Below are positions 1 through 7,549 of a DNA stretch of 15,744 nucleotides, one piece after another. Below the pieces are notes generated by a model. It was not told where the DNA came from and did no database searches. It saw only the letters and a program-made list of their open reading frames with translations. A program made the position numbers and the translations under genes. The DNA comes from AG-12 sp035531535 (GTDB lineage Bacteria; Chloroflexota; Dormibacteria; Aeolococcales; Bog-877), in assembly GCA_035531535.1 (NCBI GenBank), contig DATKSV010000060.1, forward strand, positions 1 through 15,744, written 5' to 3'. How positions within the stretch are numbered: position 1 is the first letter of the stretch; each line of letters opens with the position of its first letter.

Positions 1-2
1 TC

Positions 3-2648
3 CAGAGCCTCGGCGCGGACGCCATGACCGGGCTCACTTCGGAGGAGGCGACGGCCCGCCTAGCGGTCACAGGGCCTAATCAACTCGAGGAGGGGCCGCG
101 TCGGTCCGAGTGGCTGCGGTTCGCCGCACAGTTCACAAACACTCTGAGCGCGGTGCTGGCCGCGGCGGCCGCGATCACCCTGGTGATCGGGGACGTGAAG
201 GATACGGCCGTAATTGGGGTGGTCCTATTGCTCAATGGGATCGTCGGCTTCATCCAGGAAGGTCGAGCCGAGCGCGCGGTGGACGCACTGCGTCACATGG
301 CGGCCGACCACTGTCGGGTACGGCGTGACGGCGAGGTGAAGGAGGTCGCGTCGGCTGCCCTCGTGCCGGGGGACATCGTCATGCTCGAGTCCGGTGAGAT
401 CGTCCCCGCCGACCTGCGCCTTTTGGATGTGCAGGCGCTGCGTATGCAGGAGGCAGCGCTGACCGGCGAGGCCGAGACGGTGACGAAGTCCGTCGATGCG
501 CTCGAACCTAGCGCGGGGACGCTGCTGGCGGACCGGCGGTGCATGGCGTTCAAGGGCACCTCGGTCAGTCATGGACGAGCGACGGGCGTCGTCACGAGCA
601 CCGGCATGACGACCGAGATCGGGGGTGTGGCTGAACTTGTGCAGAGCCAACGGCGCTCGCTGACGCCCCTCCAGGTGCAGCTCGCGTCGGTGGGACGCAC
701 CCTGGCGGCGGGGGCCCTCGTCGTCTGCGTCATCGTGTTCGTCGCAGGAGTCGCCTCGGGAGAAGCGGTCGATCGCATGTTCCTCACCGCGGTGAGCCTC
801 GCGGTAGCGGCCATCCCAGAAGGGCTTCCCGCCGTCGTGACCATTGCCCTGGCGCTCGGTGCGCGGCGCATGGCAGAGCGCCAGGCAATCGTCCGCCGCC
901 TGCCGGCGGTGGAATCCCTTGGCTCGGTCACTGTCATCTGCACCGACAAAACCGGGACGCTCACCAGCAACAGAATGATGGTCGAGCGGGCGTGGACGCC
1001 TGCTGGCACCTATACGGTGAACGGTGAGGGGTACGCACCCGAGGGCGACGTGACAGGCGCGGCCGGGCGCGTGCCGAGCGGGATGTCCGAGGAGGCCGAT
1101 CCGTACCTCCACCGCGTCGCCTTGGTTGCAGCCGGGTGCAACGACGCTTCCCTGCAATTCGGCGCGGCGCCCGACGAGGGCTGGCGCACGGTCGGCGACC
1201 CGACTGAAGGAGCCTTGCTCGCTTTTGCGGGCAAGCTCGGCATCGACCAAGGGGAGCTTGGCCTGCTGCGGCCCCGTCGGGCCGAGATCGGTTTCGACCC
1301 GTCCAGGCGCCGCATGACGACCCTGCACTCCGAGGGCGACCGCACGTGGGTGGCGACCAAGGGGGCATTCGGGGCGCTCGAACCGCTCCTCGACCCGGCC
1401 GACGGTCCGACGGCTATGGCAGGAGGGCATATTGCCGACCAATGGGCCGCCGAGGGGTTCCGCGTTCTCGCCCTCGCCGAGCGCTACTGTGCCGGAGTCC
1501 CGGACCCTCTCGAGGCCGCCGAGGACGGCCTGCACCTGCTCGGCCTTGTTGCTATCACCGACCCGCCCCGACCCGCTGCCACGGCCGCCATCGAGGCCTG
1601 CCGACATGCGGGGATCACCCCGGTCATGATCACCGGCGACCACCCGCTCACGGCGTCGGCTCTTGCCCAACGGATCGGCATCACAGATGACGAACGGGTC
1701 CTCAGCGGCGCGGACCTCGACGCGCTCGACGACGAACAGCTCGCCATCCTGGCACCCCTCACCGCGGTCTATGCGCGCACGAACCCCGAGCAGAAGCTCC
1801 GCATCGTCAAAGCCTGGAAGGCCAACGGCGCGGTGGTGGCCATGACCGGCGACGGGGTCAATGACGCCCCGGCGCTGCGCCTAGCCGACATCGGGGTCGC
1901 TATGGGCTTGACGGGCACCGACGTCGCCAAGGAGGCGGCCGACATCATCCTCGGGGACGACGACTTTGCCACCATCGTGCACGCGATCGAGGAGGGCAGG
2001 CGGATCTACGACAACATCCGGAGGTTCGTGCGATACCTGCTCACGACGAATAGCTCGGAAATCTGGGTCATGTTCCTCGCGCCGCTCATCGGGCTACCGA
2101 TTCCTCTGCTGCCGATCCAGATCCTCTGGGTCAACCTGGTCACCGACGGTTTACCAGCCGTCGCGCTCGGGCTCGAACCGGCCGAGCCGGACGTATTAGA
2201 CCGGCCACCCCGCCCTCCCAAGGAATCGGTCCTCGGGCGCGGTCTCTGGGCGCACGCGTTGGGCGTCGGCCTCGTCATGGCCGCTGTCGTCATCGTGGTC
2301 CAGGAATTCGCCCACTCAGCGGGGTGGCAGTGGCGGACGATGGTGTTCACGATGCTCGCCTTGCTCCAGATGGGCAACGCACTATCGGCGCGATCAGAGC
2401 GACAGAGCGCGTTAAGTCTCCGGTGGCGGGCGAACCCGTGGCTCGTCGTCGCGGTGCTGACCGCGACCGCGGCGCAGATCGCGCTTGTCTACGCGCCGCC
2501 CCTCCAGAGAGTGTTCGGCACCCATGCCCTCGACCCGGCCGAACTCGCCATCGTCTTGGTGGCGTCGACCGCAGGCTTCTTCGTCCCCGAGGCGGTCAAG
2601 TGGGTCGTCCGGCGCAATACGGCCACGGTGGTGAGGGCCGGGCGGTGA
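3..2648 (+). CDS. Calcium-type P-type ATPase (P2A, PacL/SERCA-like), probably 5'-partial
   Basis: An ATP-driven membrane pump that most likely exports Ca2+ (or Mn2+) through a phospho-aspartate intermediate. Counting from the ATG at 24, visible motifs are TGE of the actuator domain (147-149), PEGLP in M4 (265-269), DKTGT with phosphorylated D308, ITGDHPLTA of the nucleotide domain, and TGDGVNDAP of the hinge (608-616). Near the C-terminus come TNSSE (N676, E679) and VNLVTDG (N704, T707, D708). These match the SERCA calcium ligands in M4, M5 and M6, which separates it from heavy-metal P1B and K+/Mg2+ pumps. The frame is open upstream of the ATG and reads QSLGADA, which fits the usual lead-in of this family's N-terminal domain. 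No Shine-Dalgarno precedes the ATG at 24, so the true start is probably off the window. The family is certain; the exact ion is inferred. Confidence 0.93.
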   Translation, partial: QSLGADAMTGLTSEEATARLAVTGPNQLEEGPRRSEWLRFAAQFTNTLSAVLAAAAAITLVIGDVKDTAVIGVVLLLNGIVGFIQEGRAERAVDALRHMAADHCRVRRDGEVKEVASAALVPGDIVMLESGEIVPADLRLLDVQALRMQEAALTGEAETVTKSVDALEPSAGTLLADRRCMAFKGTSVSHGRATGVVTSTGMTTEIGGVAELVQSQRRSLTPLQVQLASVGRTLAAGALVVCVIVFVAGVASGEAVDRMFLTAVSLAVAAIPEGLPAVVTIALALGARRMAERQAIVRRLPAVESLGSVTVICTDKTGTLTSNRMMVERAWTPAGTYTVNGEGYAPEGDVTGAAGRVPSGMSEEADPYLHRVALVAAGCNDASLQFGAAPDEGWRTVGDPTEGALLAFAGKLGIDQGELGLLRPRRAEIGFDPSRRRMTTLHSEGDRTWVATKGAFGALEPLLDPADGPTAMAGGHIADQWAAEGFRVLALAERYCAGVPDPLEAAEDGLHLLGLVAITDPPRPAATAAIEACRHAGITPVMITGDHPLTASALAQRIGITDDERVLSGADLDALDDEQLAILAPLTAVYARTNPEQKLRIVKAWKANGAVVAMTGDGVNDAPALRLADIGVAMGLTGTDVAKEAADIILGDDDFATIVHAIEEGRRIYDNIRRFVRYLLTTNSSEIWVMFLAPLIGLPIPLLPIQILWVNLVTDGLPAVALGLEPAEPDVLDRPPRPPKESVLGRGLWAHALGVGLVMAAVVIVVQEFAHSAGWQWRTMVFTMLALLQMGNALSARSERQSALSLRWRANPWLVVAVLTATAAQIALVYAPPLQRVFGTHALDPAELAIVLVASTAGFFVPEAVKWVVRRNTATVVRAGR

Positions 2649-3013
2649 CGTCACAGCCAAGAGTGACGGCGACCACGACGATGATGAAAGCCGACCGTAA
2701 CGCTGTTCACTCCGGCGCGGTCACTGCCGGCTAAGGCAAGGGACAACCGACCGGAGCTATGCGATAACCGTTACGTGCCGCGCTCGAACTCCAACCCAGC
2801 GGCGCAGATGGATCGATCGGCCGCGTTCGATGCTTCGGCGGCCACAACTACCCGTCTGGTCTGGCGCGGTTGACGCCTGTCGGGGGACGAGGTGATCGAG
2901 ACCATCCTGCCCGTACACCCGTAGACGCGACGACCGACCGGCCGCAACGAAGGGACCTCGTCCTCTACGCACGAGTAGCGTCCTTGGCAACAGTGGGCTC
3001 GTGGCGGGCGAAC
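2649..3013. other. Stretch without a recognisable gene
   Basis: About 365 bases lie between the ATPase stop and the end of the IS3 fragment. All frames were read and none resembles a known protein; the minus-strand open frames here (about 77 and 152 codons) look like high-GC chance frames. A 10-bp palindrome, GTGACGTCAC (2645-2654), overlaps the ATPase stop codon. No T-run hairpin terminator, tRNA or promoter is convincing. The stretch may be decayed DNA left by the neighbouring insertion sequence. Confidence 0.5.
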
Positions 3014-3039
3014 TGAATCCCCCTGGGTTTGATGGAGAC
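3014..3039. repeat. IS3-type terminal inverted repeat (single copy)
   Basis: The plus strand reads TGAATCCCCCTGGG, then TTTGATGGAGAC. From memory this resembles the terminal repeat of many actinobacterial IS3 elements (a TGAACCGCCC core with GATGGAGAC at its inner edge). It sits five bases beyond the transposase stop codon, the expected position for the 3' repeat. No partner repeat was found in the window. Confidence 0.6.
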
Positions 3040-3044
3040 CCGGG

Positions 3045-3219
3045 TTATTGGATTCCAACCCGTTGCTGGTCGGCCTGTTCGGCAGCGTAGGCGGCCTCGA
3101 ACTCGATTGGCGGAACGTCTCGGAGATAGCCGTGGAGGCGCTCGGTGTTCCACCAGTGCACCCACGTGAGCGTGGCGAGCTCGAGGTCGTCGACTCCTCT
3201 CCACGGCCCCTGGTCCGGT
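3045..3219 (-). pseudogene. C-terminal fragment of IS3-family transposase (orfB)
   Basis: The minus-strand frame ending at TAA 3045-3047 reads GPWRGVDDLELATLTW, then WWNTERLHGYLRDVPPIEFE, and ends in VGIQ. This is the typical C-terminal block of IS3 orfB integrases (the GPW, DLE, W-N-RLH and PP-EFE pattern). It carries none of the DDE catalytic core, so it is non-functional. The same open frame runs on to 3524, but that part lies antisense to the reductase gene and shows no transposase similarity. The breakpoint is therefore near the GPW codons. Confidence 0.78.
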
Positions 3220-3244
3220 CCGCGCACACTCCAGTGGTCTGAAG

Positions 3245-4267
3245 TCAGGCCCCCACCCTTACCACCATCTTGCCCACATTGTCTCCCCGAAGCATGCCGA
3301 TGAAGGCGCCGGGCATGTTCTCGATTCCGTCCACGACGCTCTCGTCGGCGCGCAGTCGGCCCTCGGAGAGCGCCTCTCCCACCTCGGAGAGGAATGCCCC
3401 CCTGCGCGGACCATGGTCGCCCACCAAGAACCCCTCCAGTCTCAGCCGTTTCCCCACCGCCAGCCCCAGGTTGTTCGGCCCCGGCATCGGGCCGGCTGCG
3501 TTGTAGCGCGAAACCGCTCCACACATGGCGACTCGCCCATGCACATTCAGCAATGAAAGCGCCGCCTCCAGCTGGTCGCCACCGACGTTGTCGAAGTAGA
3601 CGTCGATGCCGGTGTCGCCCGCCGCCTCCGCCAACAGTTGCAACACCGGTCCCCGCTTGTAATTGAACGCCGCATCGAAGTGGAGATCCCGCAGGAGGTG
3701 CTCAACTTTGGCGTCCGACCCGGCGCTGCCGATCACTCGGCCGGCTCCGTGCAGCTTGGCCAGTTGGCCAACGACGCTGCCTACGGCCCCAGCGGCACCG
3801 GAGACGAAGACGACCTCGCCACTTTGCAACCTGGCGACATCGAGGAGGCCGACGTAGGCGGTGAGGCCGGGCATACCCAAAGCGCCGAGGTAGGTCGACA
3901 GAGATAGACCCGGCCGGGGCTCCAACGCTCGGAAGGCCGCCTCCGGACCAGTGGCGAAGTCCCGCCAGCCCAGGTTGTGAAGCACCACCTGACCGGGTCG
4001 AAGCTTGGAGTCAGGAGGCGCCGCAATCACTCTCCCGATCGCTCCGCCGTCCATGACCCGGCCCACCTGGTAGGGAGGAACATAGGACGGACCATCATTC
4101 ATCCGGCCTCGCATGTAGGGATCGACGGACAGGAAGGCATTCCGGACGAGGATCTCCCCAGGGGACACCTCAATCCCCCTGGCCACGGTGGCAAAATCAC
4201 CCGGTACCGGGGGGCCCTGCGGACGCCGCACTAGGTGGATCTCGGTAGCTCGCACGAGGTCTCTCAC
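3245..4267 (-). CDS. NADP-dependent zinc-less medium-chain reductase (CurA / prostaglandin reductase-like)
   Basis: A soluble NAD(P)H-dependent reductase of the zinc-independent MDR superfamily, whose members reduce the C=C bond of alpha,beta-unsaturated ketones and aldehydes. Numbered from the GTG at 4267 (340 residues), it has the N-terminal VDPYMRGRM signature (about 48-56), GMPGLTAY (131-138), the dinucleotide-binding stretch SGAAGAVGS (about 156-164) and YFDNVGG (224-230), all in family order. The zinc-ligand pattern of classical alcohol dehydrogenases is absent. The frame is open up to a TTG at 4363, but AAGGAGG at 4274-4280 sits six bases before the GTG at 4267 and directly against the ATG at 4273. 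The GTG is therefore the best start and gives the usual family length. The gene is intact but flanked by mobile-element relics. The natural substrate cannot be told. Confidence 0.9.
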   Translation of the reverse strand: MRDLVRATEIHLVRRPQGPPVPGDFATVARGIEVSPGEILVRNAFLSVDPYMRGRMNDGPSYVPPYQVGRVMDGGAIGRVIAAPPDSKLRPGQVVLHNLGWRDFATGPEAAFRALEPRPGLSLSTYLGALGMPGLTAYVGLLDVARLQSGEVVFVSGAAGAVGSVVGQLAKLHGAGRVIGSAGSDAKVEHLLRDLHFDAAFNYKRGPVLQLLAEAAGDTGIDVYFDNVGGDQLEAALSLLNVHGRVAMCGAVSRYNAAGPMPGPNNLGLAVGKRLRLEGFLVGDHGPRRGAFLSEVGEALSEGRLRADESVVDGIENMPGAFIGMLRGDNVGKMVVRVGA

Positions 4268-4273
4268 TTGCAT

Positions 4274-4280
4274 CCTCCTT
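4274..4280 (-). promoter_or_regulatory. Strong Shine-Dalgarno site that decides the reductase start
   Basis: On the minus strand AAGGAGG is followed by ATGCAA and then GTG. The ATG has zero spacing to the site, while the GTG at 4267 has the optimal six bases. Confidence 0.75.
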
Positions 4281-4320
4281 GGTTGAGTCCACAGTTCCTG
4301 CTGAGTGCCCATAAGCGACA

Positions 4321-4353
4321 CCAGGTCGGGACCAACTGTCGTTCCCGACCTGG
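4321..4353. repeat. Perfect 11-bp inverted repeat with 11-nt spacer
   Basis: CCAGGTCGGGA (4321-4331) and TCCCGACCTGG (4343-4353) are exact reverse complements around an 11-base spacer. The dyad lies 54 bases upstream of the reductase GTG and about 140 bases beyond the stop of the TnpB-type relic, both on the minus strand. It could be an operator in the reductase leader, an RNA hairpin, or the right-end/guide-RNA hairpin of the decayed TnpB element. There is no T-run, so a simple intrinsic terminator is less likely. Confidence 0.75.
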
Positions 4354-4489
4354 GCTGGGCCAAGTATGCGGTCGCGGTTTCGGGTCTTGCGCCGCTTGTG
4401 TGGCTGCGCCCTGACGCCTTCGGATCTTGGCCTGGCCCTCGCCCCCGGCACCTGCCATGCCGACGCTTTCCACGCGGTAGCTCTCCACC

Positions 4490-5091
4490 TCAGCGGCTGG
4501 CCCCGCCGCTTCGATCCTCTATACCGAACACGACCGCCGCGGCCGTGTGCCCGGATACCTGCTGTGCCAAGAGGGGAGCCAGCCAGTGCTGGCGTCCCCA
4601 GATTGAGGAGTAGGCGGCGGGGACGCCGACCACTGCGATACCCCGCCTGGAGGCCATCGCCACCAATCGATCCCTGAACTTGGCAGTCGGCACCCCCGAG
4701 ATCACCTGGCGGAACCAGCGCCGGGAACCGTATCGCCCCCGGCCGGTCGAGCGCATCGCCGAGAAGCCGAGGTCCTCGATGGTGATGGAGCTGGCACCGC
4801 TCACCTCCGCCAGGTCCAGGAGCTGGGTGATCGCCTGGCGCAGGTGACCGTCCCGGGTCGAGGGGGACAAGTCCTCGGTGATCAGAGGGATGTGAGGCAG
4901 CCGGCCGACCGGGTTGCCGGAGCGGTCCAGCAGGGCGGGGTCAGGAAGCCATGGTTGTGGTCCAGCGCCAGGGTGCGCGTGGCCGGGTCCGAGAGCAGAG
5001 CCTGGTAAGCCGGGACCGGAGCAGGGAATGCTGGGGTGAAACTGGCATCGATGTAGAACCGGCCCTTGGCGCCGCACCCGATCAGTGAGGT
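4490..5091 (-). pseudogene. Decayed TnpB-type (IS605-like) RuvC-fold transposon protein
   Basis: This is a relic of a TnpB-like RNA-guided nuclease of transposons. Upstream of about 4940 the recognisable frame reads GRFYIDASF and later LALDHNHGFLTP; downstream it continues in another frame with LLDRSGNPVGRLPHIPL. Inserting one base in the G-run at 4937-4940 would rejoin the two frames. The downstream part includes TIEDLGF (second acidic motif), GSRRWFRQVISGVPTAKFRD and AVVGVPAAYSSIWG. Remembered relatives have Asp where this copy has the Pro of VPAAYSS, so the third RuvC carboxylate seems lost. The upstream frame is closed by a TGA at 5092-5094, and the N-terminal half is missing. The C-terminal tail appears to run into a third frame after about 4520. 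No TnpA-type gene is nearby. The element is surely inactive. Confidence 0.7.
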
Positions 5092-5094
5092 TCA

Positions 5095-5503
5095 CGGACT
5101 CTACTATCGCACATGCGTACGGGGTGAACAGGGATGTTGGCTCTGTTTACCTTACCCCGCCAGCAGACCGCCCATCCCAACCTCGGTCGCAATCCGCAGC
5201 CGGGGGCGAGCACCCTGGCCCGGAGGCGCTCATCAATATTCCACACCCTGGACGTCCCGTATGAAGTTCAGGGCGGGCACTCTCGCCCCTAATCACCCGG
5301 GCCTTGATCCCGCAGACACTTAGGCCCCTCTTCCATCAGGTTGACTCATGCGCCCTTGTGGGATCTCCTGCTCACTTCTCCCCACCAGTTGCCAACCCCA
5401 CGCATGGCATCGTTGCCTCTTGGCACCCAGTTGGTGTCGCCCTGGTGGTCGAGTACCGTGGCCCCTACGTGCAGCTCCTGCTTGACAGCTTCGTGACCAC
5501 TCC
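5095..5503. other. Gene-poor stretch upstream of the diguanylate cyclase
   Basis: Both strands were read and no recognisable protein was found. Contents are a hairpin at 5123-5151, a smaller GGGCG/CGCCC repeat near 5271-5288 and a TTGACA element at 5482. An open frame at 5304-5633 (+) and one at 5346-5687 (-) show no family resemblance and overlap each other and the 5' end of the cyclase. The missing N-terminal part of the TnpB relic is not recognisable here. Confidence 0.5.
5123..5151. repeat. Inverted repeat / hairpin, 9-bp arms
   Basis: GGTGAACAG (5123-5131) pairs with CTGTTTACC (5143-5151) through eight Watson-Crick pairs and one G-U, with an 11-base loop. Outer GGGG and CCCC runs could extend it with a small bulge. 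It lies about 30 bases beyond the 5' edge of the TnpB relic. It may be a leftover subterminal hairpin of that element or an operator. Confidence 0.5.
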
Positions 5504-5513
5504 GTGCCATATT
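5482..5513 (+). promoter_or_regulatory. Possible sigma-70-type promoter for the diguanylate cyclase
   Basis: A perfect TTGACA at 5482-5487 is followed 20 bases later by CATATT (5508-5513), a weak -10 match with a long spacer. If used, transcription would begin near 5520, past the upstream GTG at 5504, which favours a later start codon for the cyclase. Confidence 0.3.
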
Positions 5514-5632
5514 GGTTCTGGCCCCTTCGACGGCCGCCTGCCGACCTACACTTCTCCCAAGATGAACGGCCTGAAATGGGCCATGGACAGAGCGCTGTGG
5601 GTGGGGCCTTCCCCTGGCATCAGGCCGCCCTG

Positions 5633-7405
5633 ATGCCCAAGCCCAACACGACGACTCCCCGACGTCTTCGCCTGGCATCGGTACCACCAGCTAGCAGTAC
5701 CCCGGGCAAAAGAGGCGAGCGTGACGAAGCGGCCGAGCCGCCCGGGCGGCTCGGCCCGGCTCCCGACCAGCTGCTGGCCTTCCTCTCAGAGGCGCGCACC
5801 AATGCCGCCGGCCACCCCAAGGCCGAGAGCCGCTTGCTGGCCACCGCGGCCCGGCTACTAGAGGCGCGATCCGCTGCCCTGTTGCGGCGATCCGAAGATG
5901 GCGACTACCGCGGCATGCAACAGGTGGTCACGGAGTCGTCTAAGCTCGCTAGTCCCCACCCCGTGAGCCTCGCCGGCACGCTGGTCCGCGAGCTGGTCCT
6001 TCCCAGCTGGCGGCGGATGGGGCCCTTCGTGCTCCTGCCAGCGTACGCGGCCCCTGAGATGGTGGCGGGCTCCCAGGTAGGGGCCGAGCCAACGGCAGAA
6101 GAAAACGATCTGGCAGTGCTAGCTCTCGGCCCAGACGCCGGGCGCCCGACCCATGTGCTGGTGCTCGAGCTTGCCGCAGCCTCCATGCTCCGCTCCGGCG
6201 CGGAGATGACGGCCTTGCTGGCGGCCGTGATCGCAGCCCGTCTGGATGCCAGCCTGGCACGCCCACCGCGCGGGCCCAGGGCGACGCGCCCGTCTGCGGC
6301 TCTGGTGCGGGAGCGCCGCCTCCTGCAAGGTCTCCTGGAGGCAGGGGCGAGTGTCCATGAGGCGCTCACCCTGGACCAGGTCCTGCAACGAGTAGCCAGG
6401 ATCCTGGGCAACGCGGGTGGGTTTGACGCCATCGCGGTTTACATTCTGGAGGTGGCGACCGGGCTGCTCCACCCCCGAGCCATCATCGGAGTGGACGAGC
6501 AGGACGCCGAACGGATGCGGGCGACGCCGCTGGCCTTGGCGGACTACCTGCCTCTGATGCAGCCCGAGATGCGCGTCAGCAGGTCCTTCCTCTTCGACCA
6601 TCGCAAACATGAGATGCCGCCAGGGTCCGTACTGGATGAGGCCCTCAGCGTTCCTGAGATGCCTCGGAACTGGCGCCCGGGCCAGTGGCACCCGATGGAC
6701 TCGCTGACGATTCCGCTGGACCTGGGTCAGGGCCAGACGCTGGGGCTGATCTCCCTGGACCGGCCCCGGAACCACCGCTATCCGGACCTGGCCACGATCA
6801 GGGCGCTGGAGCTCTTCGCGGATCAGTGCGCCACGGCCATCTCGCGCGCCCAGCTGCACAGTCACATGGAGCAACTGGCATCCACCGACCCGCTGACCGG
6901 TCTCCACAACCGCCGTGCCCTGGCCGAGACCATCGTCAGTGACCTGGCCCGAGCGGACCGCAGCGGCCACCCCTATTCGATCCTGTTCTGCGACCTGGAC
7001 CACTTCAAGGAGGTCAATGACCATTGGGGCCACGCCATCGGCGACCAGGTCCTGCAGCAGGTCGCGGCCGTCCTGCGCCAGAGGCTACGCCGCGGCGACT
7101 TCGCAGCCCGCTATGGCGGCGACGAATTCGTCGTCCTGCTGCACGACACCACCCAGGCAGCGGCGGCCCTGGTCGCGGAGGACCTCCGCCAGCGGGTCAG
7201 TGCCGCAGCCACGCCGCGCCCGGTCACGATCTCGATCGGGGCGGCTGAAGCCGCCCGCGGCGCGGCCGACTGGGCGGAGCTGGTAGAGGTCGCCGACGCA
7301 GCCATGTACCTGGCCAAAAAGAATGGCCGCAACCGAGTCGGCACCAGTACCGACCTGGCAGCCCCACCCGACCCCGCTACCCATCGCCTATCGCCGATTA
7401 TCTGA
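5633..7405 (+). CDS. Diguanylate cyclase with GAF sensor domain (GAF-GGDEF)
   Basis: This cytoplasmic enzyme joins two GTP into cyclic di-GMP. Numbered from the ATG at 5633 (590 residues), residues 1-240 have no firm family match, though about 80-210 has a GAF-like alternation. A GAF domain spans about 242-408, and a linker (SHMEQLASTDPLTGLHNRRAL) leads into the GGDEF domain at about 415-570. The active-site motif is an intact GGDEF (495-499). RRGD at 486-489 fits the RxxD inhibitory site five residues ahead of it, so product feedback inhibition is likely. FCDLDHFKEVND carries the metal-binding Asp. No membrane segment or EAL domain is seen. The frame is open back to a GTG at 5504, but those 43 codons look non-coding and overlap a promoter-like TTGACA. 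No start has a good Shine-Dalgarno. The GAF ligand is unknown. Confidence 0.9.
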   Translation: MPKPNTTTPRRLRLASVPPASSTPGKRGERDEAAEPPGRLGPAPDQLLAFLSEARTNAAGHPKAESRLLATAARLLEARSAALLRRSEDGDYRGMQQVVTESSKLASPHPVSLAGTLVRELVLPSWRRMGPFVLLPAYAAPEMVAGSQVGAEPTAEENDLAVLALGPDAGRPTHVLVLELAAASMLRSGAEMTALLAAVIAARLDASLARPPRGPRATRPSAALVRERRLLQGLLEAGASVHEALTLDQVLQRVARILGNAGGFDAIAVYILEVATGLLHPRAIIGVDEQDAERMRATPLALADYLPLMQPEMRVSRSFLFDHRKHEMPPGSVLDEALSVPEMPRNWRPGQWHPMDSLTIPLDLGQGQTLGLISLDRPRNHRYPDLATIRALELFADQCATAISRAQLHSHMEQLASTDPLTGLHNRRALAETIVSDLARADRSGHPYSILFCDLDHFKEVNDHWGHAIGDQVLQQVAAVLRQRLRRGDFAARYGGDEFVVLLHDTTQAAAALVAEDLRQRVSAAATPRPVTISIGAAEAARGAADWAELVEVADAAMYLAKKNGRNRVGTSTDLAAPPDPATHRLSPII

Positions 7406-7455
7406 GCCAGGTCTGGGGACACATACGACCATAAGTCGCACTCGCCCTCGTTAGG

Positions 7456-7475
7456 AGCCCGCCCTCAAGCGGGCT
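7456..7475 (+). terminator. Terminator-like hairpin after the diguanylate cyclase
   Basis: AGCCCGC (7456-7462) and GCGGGCT (7469-7475) form a perfect 7-bp stem with a six-base loop, 51 bases past the cyclase stop. No U-run follows, so termination is plausible but not proven. Confidence 0.4.
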
Positions 7476-7481
7476 GGGTCG

Positions 7482-7510
7482 TGGACCTGGCTGGTGGGCC
7501 CAGCCTAAAC
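7482..7510 (+). promoter_or_regulatory. Possible promoter of the SDR gene
   Basis: TGGACC (7482-7487) and TAAACT (7505-7510) each match the -35 and -10 consensus at four of six positions, with a 17-base spacer. They stand 40 bases ahead of the ATG at 7550. The match is weak. Confidence 0.25.
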
Positions 7511-7549
7511 TCAGTTCGCCCGCGCGGGACCACGATTTTCGGAGTAGCG

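Larger units (their letters stand above)
3014..3219 (-). mobile_element. IS3-family insertion sequence remnant (3' end only)
   Basis: A fragment of about 200 bases holds the last part of an IS3-type orfB and the terminal inverted repeat just beyond it. The end at 3014 starts with TG, as expected for IS3-family termini. The larger-coordinate boundary is set where transposase similarity stops (about 3216-3219). No matching opposite terminal repeat was found elsewhere in the window, so the rest of the element, including the catalytic DDE residues, has been lost. It abuts the 3' end of the reductase gene. Confidence 0.72.

Noticed and set aside
225..1670. A 481-codon open frame antisense to the P-type ATPase
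   Set aside because: It is a mirror frame caused by high-GC codon bias; the protein has no recognisable motifs and the opposite strand is a well-conserved pump.
2645..2654. Palindrome GTGACGTCAC at the ATPase stop codon
   Set aside because: A 10-bp palindrome is expected by chance in a window of this size and GC content, and it overlaps the stop codon with no supporting promoter elements.
3220..3524. Upstream part of the minus-strand frame that ends in the IS3 fragment
   Set aside because: Gly/Arg-rich sequence read out of frame over the reductase 3' end; transposase similarity begins only at the GPW block.
5304..5687. Overlapping open frames on both strands (109 and 113 codons) in the gap before the cyclase
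   Set aside because: Neither resembles a known family, neither has a ribosome site, and each overlaps the other and the cyclase 5' end.
6119..7033. A 304-codon minus-strand frame inside the diguanylate cyclase
   Set aside because: It has no family similarity and overlaps the clear GAF-GGDEF reading frame.
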